NCBI GenBank assembly: GCA_963575745.1
Contig: CAUYUJ010000903.1
Location: 330,001-394,000, forward strand
Length of the DNA: 64,000 bases
DNA from: Prorocentrum cordatum
Lineage: Eukaryota > Sar > Dinophyceae > Prorocentrales > Prorocentraceae
Reading direction: 5' to 3'
In this document: in pieces, positions 30,487 through 38,204 of the stretch
How positions within the stretch are numbered: the stretch's first letter is position 1
Layout of the letters: the number at the start of each line of letters is the position of its first letter
Translations under genes and position numbers: made by a program
The notes under the pieces: model-generated
Databases searched by the model: none
What the model was told of the DNA's origin: nothing
What the model saw: only the letters and a program-made list of their open reading frames with translations

Positions 30487-31914
30487 ATGTCGGCGGCGGC
30501 CGCCGCGGCAGCGGGCCATCCCCTCGCCCTCCTCGGCCTGGACGAGGGAGATTTCATCTTGATCAGATACCAGGTCGGGGGGGCGAGGATCTGGCACGAG
30601 CGCCTCATCCTGGCCTTCCAGCCCGTCGCGCCGTTCGGATGCGGGATCCTGACCCCGGACGGCCACGGCTACGTCGAGGTCATCGCGAATGGAGGCGCGG
30701 ACGTGGCAGAGTTCTGCATCCCGGCTGGAGGCGCCGCTGGAGGCAACTCGGCGGCGACGGGCGGGGATCAGGTCTACCGGTTCCGCGCCCTGCCTCTGCC
30801 GGCGGCCGTCGCGGCCGCGGCCACCGCCACCCGGGGCACTCTCGGGCTCGCTCCGGGTCCGGCCGTGGCCCTGAACACCGTGGGCCGGGTCATCGCGCCG
30901 CCGGCCCCCGCGCCTGCTGCTGCTGGCGCCCCTGCCGCCGCGGGCGGCCCGGCCGCTGGCGGCGTGGCGGGCCTCGCGGCGGCCCTGGGTGCGCCCGCTG
31001 CGGTCGGAGCCCCGGCCCCTGGAGCAGCGGCGGGCGCGCTCGTGCCGGCCGCAGCGCCCGCTGGGCCCGCGCCGGGAGGCGGGCTGGTGCCGGTGGCCGC
31101 AGCTCCCGCGGCTGGCGCTCCGTTGGCCGCTGGGCCCGTGGGCGTCCCCGCACCCGCGGCCGCCGCGCCCGCTGCCGCGGCCGTTGCGCCCGGATGGCCT
31201 GACCTAGGGGCAGGCGCCCTGGCGAATGCTTTCGCCGCGGTGGCGGCGGCCCCTGGCGGCGACGCGCGGATGCAGGCCATCGTCTTGGACTCCCAAGGGG
31301 TCCGCTACGTCGACTTCAGGACGGCCGTAATGAGGATGCACGAGTTACCTTGGCATGACTGGCCGCTCAAAGGCCCCAGAACGTTGTTGTGGGTGCTGAA
31401 CTACATCTGCCGGAACGGTGGCACACCCCTCGGTCGCCACACCAAGTGGAAGGCCGAGGCCTACCTGGACGACGAGGACCCGGGGGTAGACGTGCACCTA
31501 CTGTGCTGCAGGCTGTTGGAGTTCGGAGTCGTGTATGATCAGACTCATGCGACCAATCTAGCTTCTATGGAACTGGTCGGCCGCACGCTGCAGACCCAGG
31601 AGGAGCTGTACCGCGACAGGTTCGCGCCCACGTCCGAGCACGGGAACGACGCTGCGCTGCTGTCCGGCGTCCAGGACGCGGGCAGCGGCATCTGCATGGC
31701 CCCGGCGCTGCGCGACTGGCTGGCCGCCGAGAAGTCGCGCGAGGCGGCGATTGCCAAGGAGCGGCGCAAGGCTCGCGAGGAGCGTGCCTTGGCCGCCGGG
31801 ACCGGCGCGGCTGGCTCTGGCGGCGCCGAGGGGCGCGGAGGCCGTGGCCGCGGCGGCCGAGGCCGTGGGCGACGGGGCCGTGGGGGCGGCAATACCCCAG
31901 GCGCCGATGCCTGA
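30487..31914 (+). CDS. gag-like: Gag-like protein (ORF1) of the YR element
   Basis: 475 codons. A compact N-terminal region (about residues 1-90, with DEGDFILIRYQVGGARIWHE) is followed by a long Ala/Pro/Gly linker (about 95-260). A conserved-looking helical domain follows (about 270-400, including WHDWPLKGPRTLLWVLNYI and CCRLLEFGVVYDQTH). A Lys/Arg-rich helix comes next, and then an RGG-type tail (GRGGRGRGGRGRGRRGRGG, near the C-terminus) suited to binding RNA. No zinc knuckle is present. Position before RT and this build match a nucleocapsid role, packaging element RNA; that role is inferred. Its stop overlaps the RT start in ATGCCTGA, so RT may be translated by termination-reinitiation. Confidence 0.75.
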   Translation: MSAAAAAAAGHPLALLGLDEGDFILIRYQVGGARIWHERLILAFQPVAPFGCGILTPDGHGYVEVIANGGADVAEFCIPAGGAAGGNSAATGGDQVYRFRALPLPAAVAAAATATRGTLGLAPGPAVALNTVGRVIAPPAPAPAAAGAPAAAGGPAAGGVAGLAAALGAPAAVGAPAPGAAAGALVPAAAPAGPAPGGGLVPVAAAPAAGAPLAAGPVGVPAPAAAAPAAAAVAPGWPDLGAGALANAFAAVAAAPGGDARMQAIVLDSQGVRYVDFRTAVMRMHELPWHDWPLKGPRTLLWVLNYICRNGGTPLGRHTKWKAEAYLDDEDPGVDVHLLCCRLLEFGVVYDQTHATNLASMELVGRTLQTQEELYRDRFAPTSEHGNDAALLSGVQDAGSGICMAPALRDWLAAEKSREAAIAKERRKAREERALAAGTGAAGSGGAEGRGGRGRGGRGRGRRGRGGGNTPGADA

Positions 31915-34900
31915 GACGAGCCGAGGGGGGGCAGATGGGCCAGCCTCCCCTCGGGACTGCTGTGCGGCTCTCGCCGCAGGCCCCCGGCCGCCGGGGACAC
32001 GCCGCCAGCGCGACGTCTTCCCGCTGCCGGTCGTGCCGGCCGCTGCTCCGCGCGGGATGGAGCCTGGCGGTCGTCGCGCTGCTCGTCGGCGCGGCCTTCG
32101 CATTCATCATGATGATCGCGTTCGAGCGGCCACCAATGCACTCAATTCACTTTATGGCTCTCGGTCCTCGCCTCCATCTGCAGCGCACGAGGGGCAGCGC
32201 CAGGCCATCATGCATATCGACAGTTGCGTCAAGGAGCTGGGCGCGCCGCCGCCCGAGTTCAGTGACACGCGTGCTGGTCAAGACGGGGCCCTCCGGGAGC
32301 TCCTCTCCTGCGCCAACCTTTACGGTTCGGGCGCCGCCTCGTCGTCCCCCTACGTCCGCGACCGTGTCGCATGGCCCGCTGAAGGTGCTGCGCCCGTCGA
32401 GCTCGTCGGGCTTGTGCAGCCCCATGACAAGGCCTGGCTGGAGGGATGGCAGAGCCATATGCTTCGAGATCGGCAGTCCGCCGAGGCCTTGGCACGTTCG
32501 GCCTGCCCACGCGGGCCGTACTGCGACCCGAACCTGTTTCGGGACGCGACTGCCTACGGCCAGTTTTTGATGGAGATGCACCGGAGGCAGATGGTCACCT
32601 TCGCGGCCGACAGCGGTCAGCCGCACACCGTCGGCCTCTTCTTTGTGCCCAAGAAGTCGGGGGCCCTCCGGATAATTTTCGACACGAGGGCCGCCAACTG
32701 CAAGTTTTTGGATCCGCCGGCCACGAGGCTTCCTTCTGCAGCGTCCTTCGGCGCTATCGAAGCCCCGGCGGACGGCATGTACCTCTCCACGTGCGACCTG
32801 GAGTGCGCCTTCTACCACATGCGGCTGCCGCGCGGGATGGAGACGCTGTTCACCTTGCCGTCGATCTCGGTCGCCGTGCTGCAAGAGCTCGGCATGATCG
32901 ACCTTGACTTCGATCCTCTCTCGCGCGTGACGCCCATGGTGACCGTCCTCCCGATGGGCTTCTCGTGGGCGTTGCACTTCTGCCAGTCGGCTGCGCGCTC
33001 AGTCCTTGTTGATGAGGGCCATAAGAGGACCATGACAGCCATGGACGGTCAAGCTGGTGTTGTAGTCACCGACCCGGTCTCCGTCGGCGTCGGGGCTTAC
33101 GTCGACAACATCCTGGCGTTCGGTGCTGAGAAGGGCGCGGTCGACCAGGCTATGACACGGCTGGTGGCCGCCTTCCGCGCCCGAGGGCTTCCTGTCCATG
33201 AGATCGAGCCCGCCGCGAAGGACCTGGACTTCTTGGGCCTCAGCTTGAAGCACGGGAGGTACCTCCGGATCAAGCCGCGGAACATCTGGCGGCTGCACTC
33301 GGCAATCACTGGGCTTCTGAGGCGTGGCTGGTGCAGCGGCCACATGATGCGAGCAGTTCTGGGTCATGTGACATGGTCGTCTATGATTCGCCGAGAGGTC
33401 CTCACCGTGCTCCATAGCGTCTACGGCTTCGTGGCGGCGTACGGCGAGAGGCAGGGCAGGATCTGGGCGTCGGCGGCGAAGGAGTTAACTATCATCCGTG
33501 ACCTCCTGCCCGTCTTGTCCGGCGACCTCGCGTCCGCGTGGCACCCCACGTTGACGGCTAGCGACGCATCGCCCTTCGGACTTGGGGTGATGCGGAGACG
33601 CGCGCCTCGCGCCGTCTGCGCCGCCGTCGGCCGTTGCTCGGAGAAGTGGCGGTTCAAGGTCGAGGGCGGGCACCAGGCTCGGCTCCGGTCACTGCGAGAG
33701 GGCGGCTTGGAGCGTCCCAGCGTTGAGTCAGAAAACGTCGACCCCTCTTGGCCTCACTCTCCAATCGACCCTTCACAGCTCGGTGCTCATCATGTCAGCC
33801 CTGCGGGCGGTCAAGCATGTCCGGCGCCGTCGTGTGTCTCGGGAGCTACGTGTACCTCTTTGGGCCTGCAGGGGGACCCCTACGAGGAGCTCGTGGGCCA
33901 GCACGGGGACCCCTACAAGGAGCACGTGGGCCTGCACGAGGACCCCTTCATCTCCAAGGGCCAGCACGGGGACCCCCACGTGGAGCTCATGGCAGACAAC
34001 AGCCTCCCGCGTGCTGATGCCTCTTACGGCGTGGGCGACTCTTGGGACATGGAGGAGGTTCCTGGGCACCTTACCCGCATGGATGCCTGGAAGTCAGTCT
34101 CGGCGCAGTCGGTCTCCACGGGGGCCAACATATTGTACTTGGAGGGGGAGGCTCTGGTCACGTCCTATCGGCATCTCCTCCGAGGTCTGGGCGCTCATGG
34201 GGCTCGCATGGTCGCCCTCGTGGACAACCTCCCCTTAGCCCTCGCCTGTGCAAAAGGAAGGGCTCGGTCAAAACACTTGAGGTCGTGCCTGAACCAGCTG
34301 TGTGCGTTGTCCTTGGCCACTGGCTCGAAGTTGTTCGTCCGCTGGATCGCCTCGGAGCGTAACCCAGCGGACGGCCTCAGTAGAGGCAAGCTCGGCTGGT
34401 TCACCGGCCATCGACACCTTGGCCATGCGAGGACCCGCCTCGGTCGTCGCGGCGCTCTGCCTTCTGTTCGGGCTCCTGGCGCGCGAGGCGCAGGCCATGC
34501 CGAGGCAGAGGGCCCCTACGCCTTCCGCCCGGACTCGCCGGCGCGCCCAGCTGGCGGCGGCGGCGGCGCACGGGCGGCCGCTGGTGGGCGCCCTGACGCT
34601 CTTGGAGCAGCTGGCCGTGAGGCCGAACACGGAGGCCCTGTACCGCCAGCTCCTGCAGACGTTCATCACGTACTGCTACGACCACCGCCGGGACTGGAGC
34701 AACCTGCGCGAGCTGGACCGCCTGCTCGCCGAGTACTTCACCTCTCGTTACATCTCGGGGGCGGCGGCGAGCGTCGGATCGCAGACGGTGGCGGCGCTGG
34801 CGCACTTCACGCCGGGGCTCCCCAGGCGGGTGGGCTCGCTCTTGCCCCGCGCCTCACGCGCGATGCAGGCGTGGCGGAGGCGGGCCCCGACCCTCACGCG

Positions 34901-36526
34901 GTTGCCCATCCCGAGGGCGGTCATGTTCGCGCTGGCGGGCGTCCTGATCGCCTGGCAGCAGGCACCCATGGCGGCGTGGCTGGCGATTGCGTTCTCGGCA
35001 TACCTCAGGCCTGCCGAGGCTCAGCGGCTGACCACGGACAGCATTGTGGAGCCCTCGGCGTCAGCGGGGCCAGCTTACCAGTTCTGGGGCCTGCTCCTCC
35101 ACCCCGCAGACCGCGGGCAGGCGGGCAAGACGGGCGCCTTCGACGAGTCGATCCTCTTCGACCTCGACCTGTACTTGGTGCCGGTGCTCATGGCGCTCCG
35201 CTGTCGGGGGGGCCCGGGCACGCCGCTGTGGAGCTTCTCCCTCGGGGACCTGAACAGGATGTTCATGCTGGCGGCGGCGGCGCTGGGTCTCTCCCATCTG
35301 CGTCCCCACCTGTACGGGATGAGGCACGGAGGAGTGAGCGACGACCTCCTGTCCCAGCGGAGGTCGCAGGAGCAGGTCTACCGGCGAGGCCGCTGGGCTG
35401 TGCCATCCTCGATGCGGAGGTACGCGAAGGAGACGGCCCTCTTGCGCGAGCTGCAGGGCGTGCATCCGGACGTGTACGCATTCGGCGACCTGGTCGCGCA
35501 GAGCTTCGCGCTGCTGATCGAGAAGGGCTTCGCAGGCGCGGGGCTGCAGCGGCTCATTCCGGCCAGCCTGCTGGAGGCGCTCATGGGCGGGCCATCGCAG
35601 TCCAGGCGTGTGAGGCGGCGGCCTGCCAGCCGCAGCTGAGCGCGGCCAGCCCTGCCGGCGCCAGCGCTGCCGCCAGCTCGGGGCGTCTTCGGCCGCGGCC
35701 GGGCGGCTCCGAATGCGCCGACCACCTGCGGCGCCGCTTCAAGGCTGCGGTCAGCCGCGGCTCGCTGTGCCGGCGTCGGGTGGTGCTGGAGCTTTTCTGC
35801 GGCAGTGGCCACTTCTCAGCTGCCGCCCGCCGCCTGGGCCTGTCGGCGCTCGGCCTGGACTTTCGGCTGTCGCCGCTGGAGGACCACTGCCGCCGCGACT
35901 TCGAGCGGGTGGTGACCGGCTGGCTCCGCAGCCGCGCCGTGGCAGCCGTCTTCCTCGGTACGCCCTGCACGACGTGGTCTCGTGCGCTCCGGAAGGCTCT
36001 GAGGTCGCGCGCCCATCCGATGGGCATCAGCGGCCTTTCGACATCTGAGATCGCCCGCCTGACTACAGGCAACGCCTCGTTTTACTTCACATGCCGCATC
36101 ATACGCTTATGCTGTAAGTTAAACATACCCGTGCTGCTCGAGAACCCTGCCAGTTCTTTAATGTGGCATGCAAAGCTTCTTTCGTCCCTCATCATTTCCC
36201 AGTGTGCTCGTGTGTGTGATTTTGATCAGTGCCAATTCGGAACACCCTGGCAGAAAAGGACCAGGATCGCGGCCTGGAGGACGGGCCCTCTTACCGACCT
36301 GCATCGGCTCTGTAAGGGCCGCCGGGGTCTCTGCTCTCGCACTGGAAATCGGCATACCATTCTCACGGGCCAGGCCCCAGAGGGCTGTAAATACACTGCG
36401 TTGGCCGCCGCCTATCCCGCTAGTCTGTGCACGGTGCTGGCTAAAATCGTCAGAGAAGCGGTTCTGAAAAAGCCACGGCAAACCATGGCCGATTTAGTAT
36501 GTAAGCCGCCCGCCAACCACATCTAG
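31907..36526 (+). CDS. pol-like: Long open frame: reverse transcriptase-RNase H at the N-terminus, methyltransferase at the C-terminus
   Basis: The ATG at 31907 overlaps the Gag stop. An upstream in-frame ATG at 31751 would start inside Gag. The frame is open for 1539 codons. RT blocks: FVPKKSGALRIIFDTRAANC (about residues 247-266), CDLECAFYHM (about 296), VLPMGFSWALHF (about 347) and AYVDNILAFG (about 396). The catalytic box therefore reads YVDN rather than YVDD. RNase H: TASDASPFGLGV (about 551), LEGEALVTSYRHLL (about 745), ALVDNLPLALA (about 768) and ERNPADGLSRG (about 818). Between the first and second RNase H blocks lies a four-unit acidic repeat (GDPYEELVGQH type, 33872-33997). From about 34430 to 35640 this frame is the shadow of the recombinase gene, and its residues there look meaningless (Gly/Ala/Arg/Pro). 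The methyltransferase domain follows. RT-RNase H probably ends functionally near 34430. Confidence 0.8.
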   Translation: MPETSRGGADGPASPRDCCAALAAGPRPPGTRRQRDVFPLPVVPAAAPRGMEPGGRRAARRRGLRIHHDDRVRAATNALNSLYGSRSSPPSAAHEGQRQAIMHIDSCVKELGAPPPEFSDTRAGQDGALRELLSCANLYGSGAASSSPYVRDRVAWPAEGAAPVELVGLVQPHDKAWLEGWQSHMLRDRQSAEALARSACPRGPYCDPNLFRDATAYGQFLMEMHRRQMVTFAADSGQPHTVGLFFVPKKSGALRIIFDTRAANCKFLDPPATRLPSAASFGAIEAPADGMYLSTCDLECAFYHMRLPRGMETLFTLPSISVAVLQELGMIDLDFDPLSRVTPMVTVLPMGFSWALHFCQSAARSVLVDEGHKRTMTAMDGQAGVVVTDPVSVGVGAYVDNILAFGAEKGAVDQAMTRLVAAFRARGLPVHEIEPAAKDLDFLGLSLKHGRYLRIKPRNIWRLHSAITGLLRRGWCSGHMMRAVLGHVTWSSMIRREVLTVLHSVYGFVAAYGERQGRIWASAAKELTIIRDLLPVLSGDLASAWHPTLTASDASPFGLGVMRRRAPRAVCAAVGRCSEKWRFKVEGGHQARLRSLREGGLERPSVESENVDPSWPHSPIDPSQLGAHHVSPAGGQACPAPSCVSGATCTSLGLQGDPYEELVGQHGDPYKEHVGLHEDPFISKGQHGDPHVELMADNSLPRADASYGVGDSWDMEEVPGHLTRMDAWKSVSAQSVSTGANILYLEGEALVTSYRHLLRGLGAHGARMVALVDNLPLALACAKGRARSKHLRSCLNQLCALSLATGSKLFVRWIASERNPADGLSRGKLGWFTGHRHLGHARTRLGRRGALPSVRAPGARGAGHAEAEGPYAFRPDSPARPAGGGGGARAAAGGRPDALGAAGREAEHGGPVPPAPADVHHVLLRPPPGLEQPARAGPPARRVLHLSLHLGGGGERRIADGGGAGALHAGAPQAGGLALAPRLTRDAGVAEAGPDPHAVAHPEGGHVRAGGRPDRLAAGTHGGVAGDCVLGIPQACRGSAADHGQHCGALGVSGASLPVLGPAPPPRRPRAGGQDGRLRRVDPLRPRPVLGAGAHGAPLSGGPGHAAVELLPRGPEQDVHAGGGGAGSLPSASPPVRDEARRSERRPPVPAEVAGAGLPARPLGCAILDAEVREGDGPLARAAGRASGRVRIRRPGRAELRAADREGLRRRGAAAAHSGQPAGGAHGRAIAVQACEAAACQPQLSAASPAGASAAASSGRLRPRPGGSECADHLRRRFKAAVSRGSLCRRRVVLELFCGSGHFSAAARRLGLSALGLDFRLSPLEDHCRRDFERVVTGWLRSRAVAAVFLGTPCTTWSRALRKALRSRAHPMGISGLSTSEIARLTTGNASFYFTCRIIRLCCKLNIPVLLENPASSLMWHAKLLSSLIISQCARVCDFDQCQFGTPWQKRTRIAAWRTGPLTDLHRLCKGRRGLCSRTGNRHTILTGQAPEGCKYTALAAAYPASLCTVLAKIVREAVLKKPRQTMADLVCKPPANHI
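34425..35639 (+). CDS. YR: Tyrosine recombinase of the YR element
   Basis: 404 codons from the ATG at 34425; an upstream in-frame Met at 34302 would overlap RNase H further. The frame is +1 relative to RT. An N-terminal core-binding part (LLEQLAVRPNTEALYRQLLQ, then FITYCYDHRRDWSN) precedes the catalytic domain. Active-site residues are visible: Arg195 in AYLRPAEAQRL, Arg300 in HLYGMRHGG (Tyr297 in the usual first-His position, with His295 and His301 beside it), Trp324 in RGRWAVPSS and the nucleophile Tyr333 in MRRYAKE. The enzyme would cut and rejoin one strand at a time through a 3'-phosphotyrosine. It would integrate the circular cDNA without target duplication, in agreement with the flanks. 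The frame is intact, and the stop precedes the methyltransferase domain. Confidence 0.88.
   Translation: MRGPASVVAALCLLFGLLAREAQAMPRQRAPTPSARTRRRAQLAAAAAHGRPLVGALTLLEQLAVRPNTEALYRQLLQTFITYCYDHRRDWSNLRELDRLLAEYFTSRYISGAAASVGSQTVAALAHFTPGLPRRVGSLLPRASRAMQAWRRRAPTLTRLPIPRAVMFALAGVLIAWQQAPMAAWLAIAFSAYLRPAEAQRLTTDSIVEPSASAGPAYQFWGLLLHPADRGQAGKTGAFDESILFDLDLYLVPVLMALRCRGGPGTPLWSFSLGDLNRMFMLAAAALGLSHLRPHLYGMRHGGVSDDLLSQRRSQEQVYRRGRWAVPSSMRRYAKETALLRELQGVHPDVYAFGDLVAQSFALLIEKGFAGAGLQRLIPASLLEALMGGPSQSRRVRRRPASRS
35640..36526 (+). CDS. Cytosine-C5-type DNA methyltransferase domain of the YR element
   Basis: In the RT frame, just after the recombinase stop. Motif I, the S-adenosylmethionine site, is VLELFCGSGHF (35780-35812). 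Motif IV with the catalytic Cys of the PC dipeptide is LGTPCTTWSRA (about 35954). Motif VI is LLENPASS (about 36133, ENP where cellular enzymes have ENV). A C-terminal block FGTPWQKRTRI (about 36236) follows. The domain is about 250 residues, shorter than cellular C5 methyltransferases, and no clear target-recognition domain is seen. There is no ATG in frame between 34440 and about 36020. It must therefore be made by frameshift from the recombinase, by reading on from RT, or from a spliced or non-ATG start. Possible roles are self-methylation against host silencing or marking of cDNA; neither is shown here. Confidence 0.75.
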
Positions 36527-36589
36527 CTACCTTCATATTTTTCGGCCTTTGCTGCTAAAGCTACAGGCCATGTCTTCCTTATGGGGTAT
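36527..36589. other. 3' non-coding segment between methyltransferase and B1
   Basis: 63 bp without an obvious signal. Plus-strand transcript ends would be expected around or after here, but no polyadenylation motif can be assigned with confidence in a dinoflagellate. Confidence 0.4.
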
Positions 36590-36795
36590 GGGACCTCATC
36601 TGTATGTGCCTCGCCGTCCGTACAATAGGTGGTCAATGCTAGTACCTCTCGTCCGGCAGATATCTGCCGTGCCTGGCTCGTGCTTCACACATATGATGAA
36701 AAGAAGCGCTCCTGCCCGTCGTCGTCGTCGTCGGCGCCGGTCGGGGCTGCGCTTGTCATCTAATAGATCTGGCACTCGTCTTCGCAGGGCGGGCT
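36590..36795 (+). repeat. B1 repeat of the YR element
   Basis: 206 bp identical to B2. It contains a perfect 16-bp palindrome, CGGCAGATATCTGCCG (36654-36669), and a run of five GTC. It joins A2 directly with no spacer, preserving the circle-junction sequence GGGCT-GGACAG. Confidence 0.95.
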
Positions 36796-36901
36796 GGACA
36801 GTTTTAACAACGTGATGCAGAGCCCTGTATGAGAGTGCCGCACGTTCGATATGTCAGTTCAAATCCTTTCGGTTTTCCGCTGACATATGTGCTCAAGTGC
36901 A
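36796..36901 (+). repeat. A2 repeat of the YR element
   Basis: 106 bp identical to A1, including the 9-bp inverted repeat. It is followed by a 53-bp spacer before B2. Confidence 0.95.
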
Positions 36902-36954
36902 CCCACCCGCATGCCGCCCTCACTTGAATCCATTATACAGCAGTTTTTCTTCTC

Positions 36955-37158
36955 GGGACCTCATCTGTATGTGCCTCGCCGTCCGTACAATAGGTGGTCA
37001 ATGCTAGTACCTCTCGTCCGGCAGATATCTGCCGTGCCTGGCTCGTGCTTCACACATATGATGAAAAGAAGCGCTCCTGCCCGTCGTCGTCGTCGTCGGC
37101 GCCGGTCGGGGCTGCGCTTGTCATCTAATAGATCTGGCACTCGTCTTCGCAGGGCGGG

Positions 37159-37160
<2 letters not shown>
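36955..37160 (+). repeat. B2 terminal repeat of the YR element
   Basis: 206 bp identical to B1, with the same 16-bp palindrome at 37019-37034. It ends GCGGGCT directly against (AT)n, which fixes the right boundary of the element. Confidence 0.95.
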
Positions 37161-37208
<48 letters not shown>

Positions 37209-37450
37209 TTGTATTTATGTGCGCATATACAACTCTATTTCGACATACACGTGTATCCATGCGCGGGTGTGTGATCATGAATATACGTTTGTTTTGGCAT
37301 GTCGTTCTGCACATACATGCACGTGTGCATCAAATATTCGCATTTTTCGCCATGTATACACCTATCCACATACGTGTTTATACGCATGTGAACATATGTA
37401 TGAGCATGTCGGTGCACATATCACCACGTATCACACATTGTTTGATTTCA
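37161..37450. repeat. (AT)n then degenerate TATG/CATA simple sequence
   Basis: Perfect AT alternation to about 37204 is the right half of the YR target tract. It is followed by imperfect ATACGTGTAT-type sequence to about 37450. The translations are low-complexity Tyr/Ile/His/Cys frames, not genes. Confidence 0.8.
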
Positions 37451-37837
37451 AGTGCATGTCGATATCGCGTCATGCGTGCAGTGCCATAGGGGCCGTGGCA
37501 ATATAATCACATTAGCCGGGGACTTAGGCCTTCATCGCGGAACGGGTGTCGAGCATCAAGATTATTCGAGGTTTGAGCGTATGCATGCGCATCTTCCTGC
37601 TGGGGAACCGATGTCTCAGGACAGGAATGGGGCAGTGGATACGGATGTCTTTGGGCCGGGAAGTGGGTGGATGAGAGAAAACGCGAGCGAGAGAGAGAAC
37701 GACCACAGAGGAGGAGGGAGGAGGGCGAGGATGGAGGGACGCGGGGGGCACCCAGGTTGTCTCCTTCAAGACTTCCTACTCGGGGAACATCAGCGTGGGC
37801 CGCCCGGCGCAGGAGCCGCCTCCCCTCCGATGCCCGA
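37451..37837. other. Unique non-coding stretch
   Basis: No repeat or gene recognised; purine-rich around 37670-37740. Confidence 0.4.
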
Positions 37838-38037
37838 GGACCCCCAAACGGGGTGGTGACCACACCGTGTGGCGAGTCGGTGGGGATTCGGGGTCACCGC
37901 ACGGTTTTGGGATTAAGTGTCGTTCTCCGAGGACGTCCCGGGCGACAAGAGCATCCGATGTCCGAAAACCGTGCGTTGACGGACCGTGTGGTGAGGTCTT
38001 GGGGGATGTCCAGGTCACCGCACCGTTTCGGGACTCC
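37838..38037. mobile_element. Dispersed GGTCACCGCAC repeat, copy 1
   Basis: Shares with 62971-63184 the ordered blocks GTGACCACA, GAGTCGGTG, GATTCGGGGTCACCGCACG, CGTTCTCCGAGGACGTC, GACGGACCGTG, GTGAGGTCTTGGGGG, AGGTCACCGCA and GGTTTCGGGACTC (or near variants). Its inverted GGTGACC/GGTCACC motifs suggest a non-autonomous DNA element. No target duplication was found and it has no coding capacity. Confidence 0.65.
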
Positions 38038-38204
38038 AGAGATGCGGCGGCCTCGGTGCAGTCGCAGGGGTGCAGCGCTGGATGATCGCCAGGCCGGCCG
38101 CCCTCGCTAGGAAGGAGACGGTCCCGAGGCAAAGGAGTCCCTCCGCGGGCCCCCAGGCTTGCCCCACAGAGGAATCAGGATGAACATCTCGATCTGGAAG
38201 ACTC

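Larger units (their letters stand above)
30018..37160 (+). mobile_element. Complete tyrosine-recombinase retrotransposon with split direct repeats
   Basis: The layout is A1 (30018-30123), genes, B1 (36590-36795), A2 (36796-36901), a 53-bp spacer, B2 (36955-37160). A1 and A2 are identical, as are B1 and B2. This A1-B1-A2-B2 order is the hallmark of PAT/Ngaro-type YR retrotransposons, in which the recombinase integrates a circular DNA whose junction is templated by the B1-A2 block. Genes in order are a small membrane protein, a Gag-like protein, RT-RNase H, tyrosine recombinase and a C5-type methyltransferase. There is no target duplication, and both flanks are (AT)n. Identical repeats and open frames suggest recent insertion. 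Within YR elements, a methyltransferase domain is reported in the DIRS and PAT groups, so PAT-like is the closest fit. The C5-type motifs and split direct repeats make exact placement open. Confidence 0.88.

Noticed and set aside
34440-35640. The middle of the long RT frame as a real protein domain
   Set aside because: The overlapping +1 frame carries all catalytic residues of a tyrosine recombinase, while this frame is Gly/Ala/Arg/Pro-rich with no Met. Kept only as an open question in the findings.
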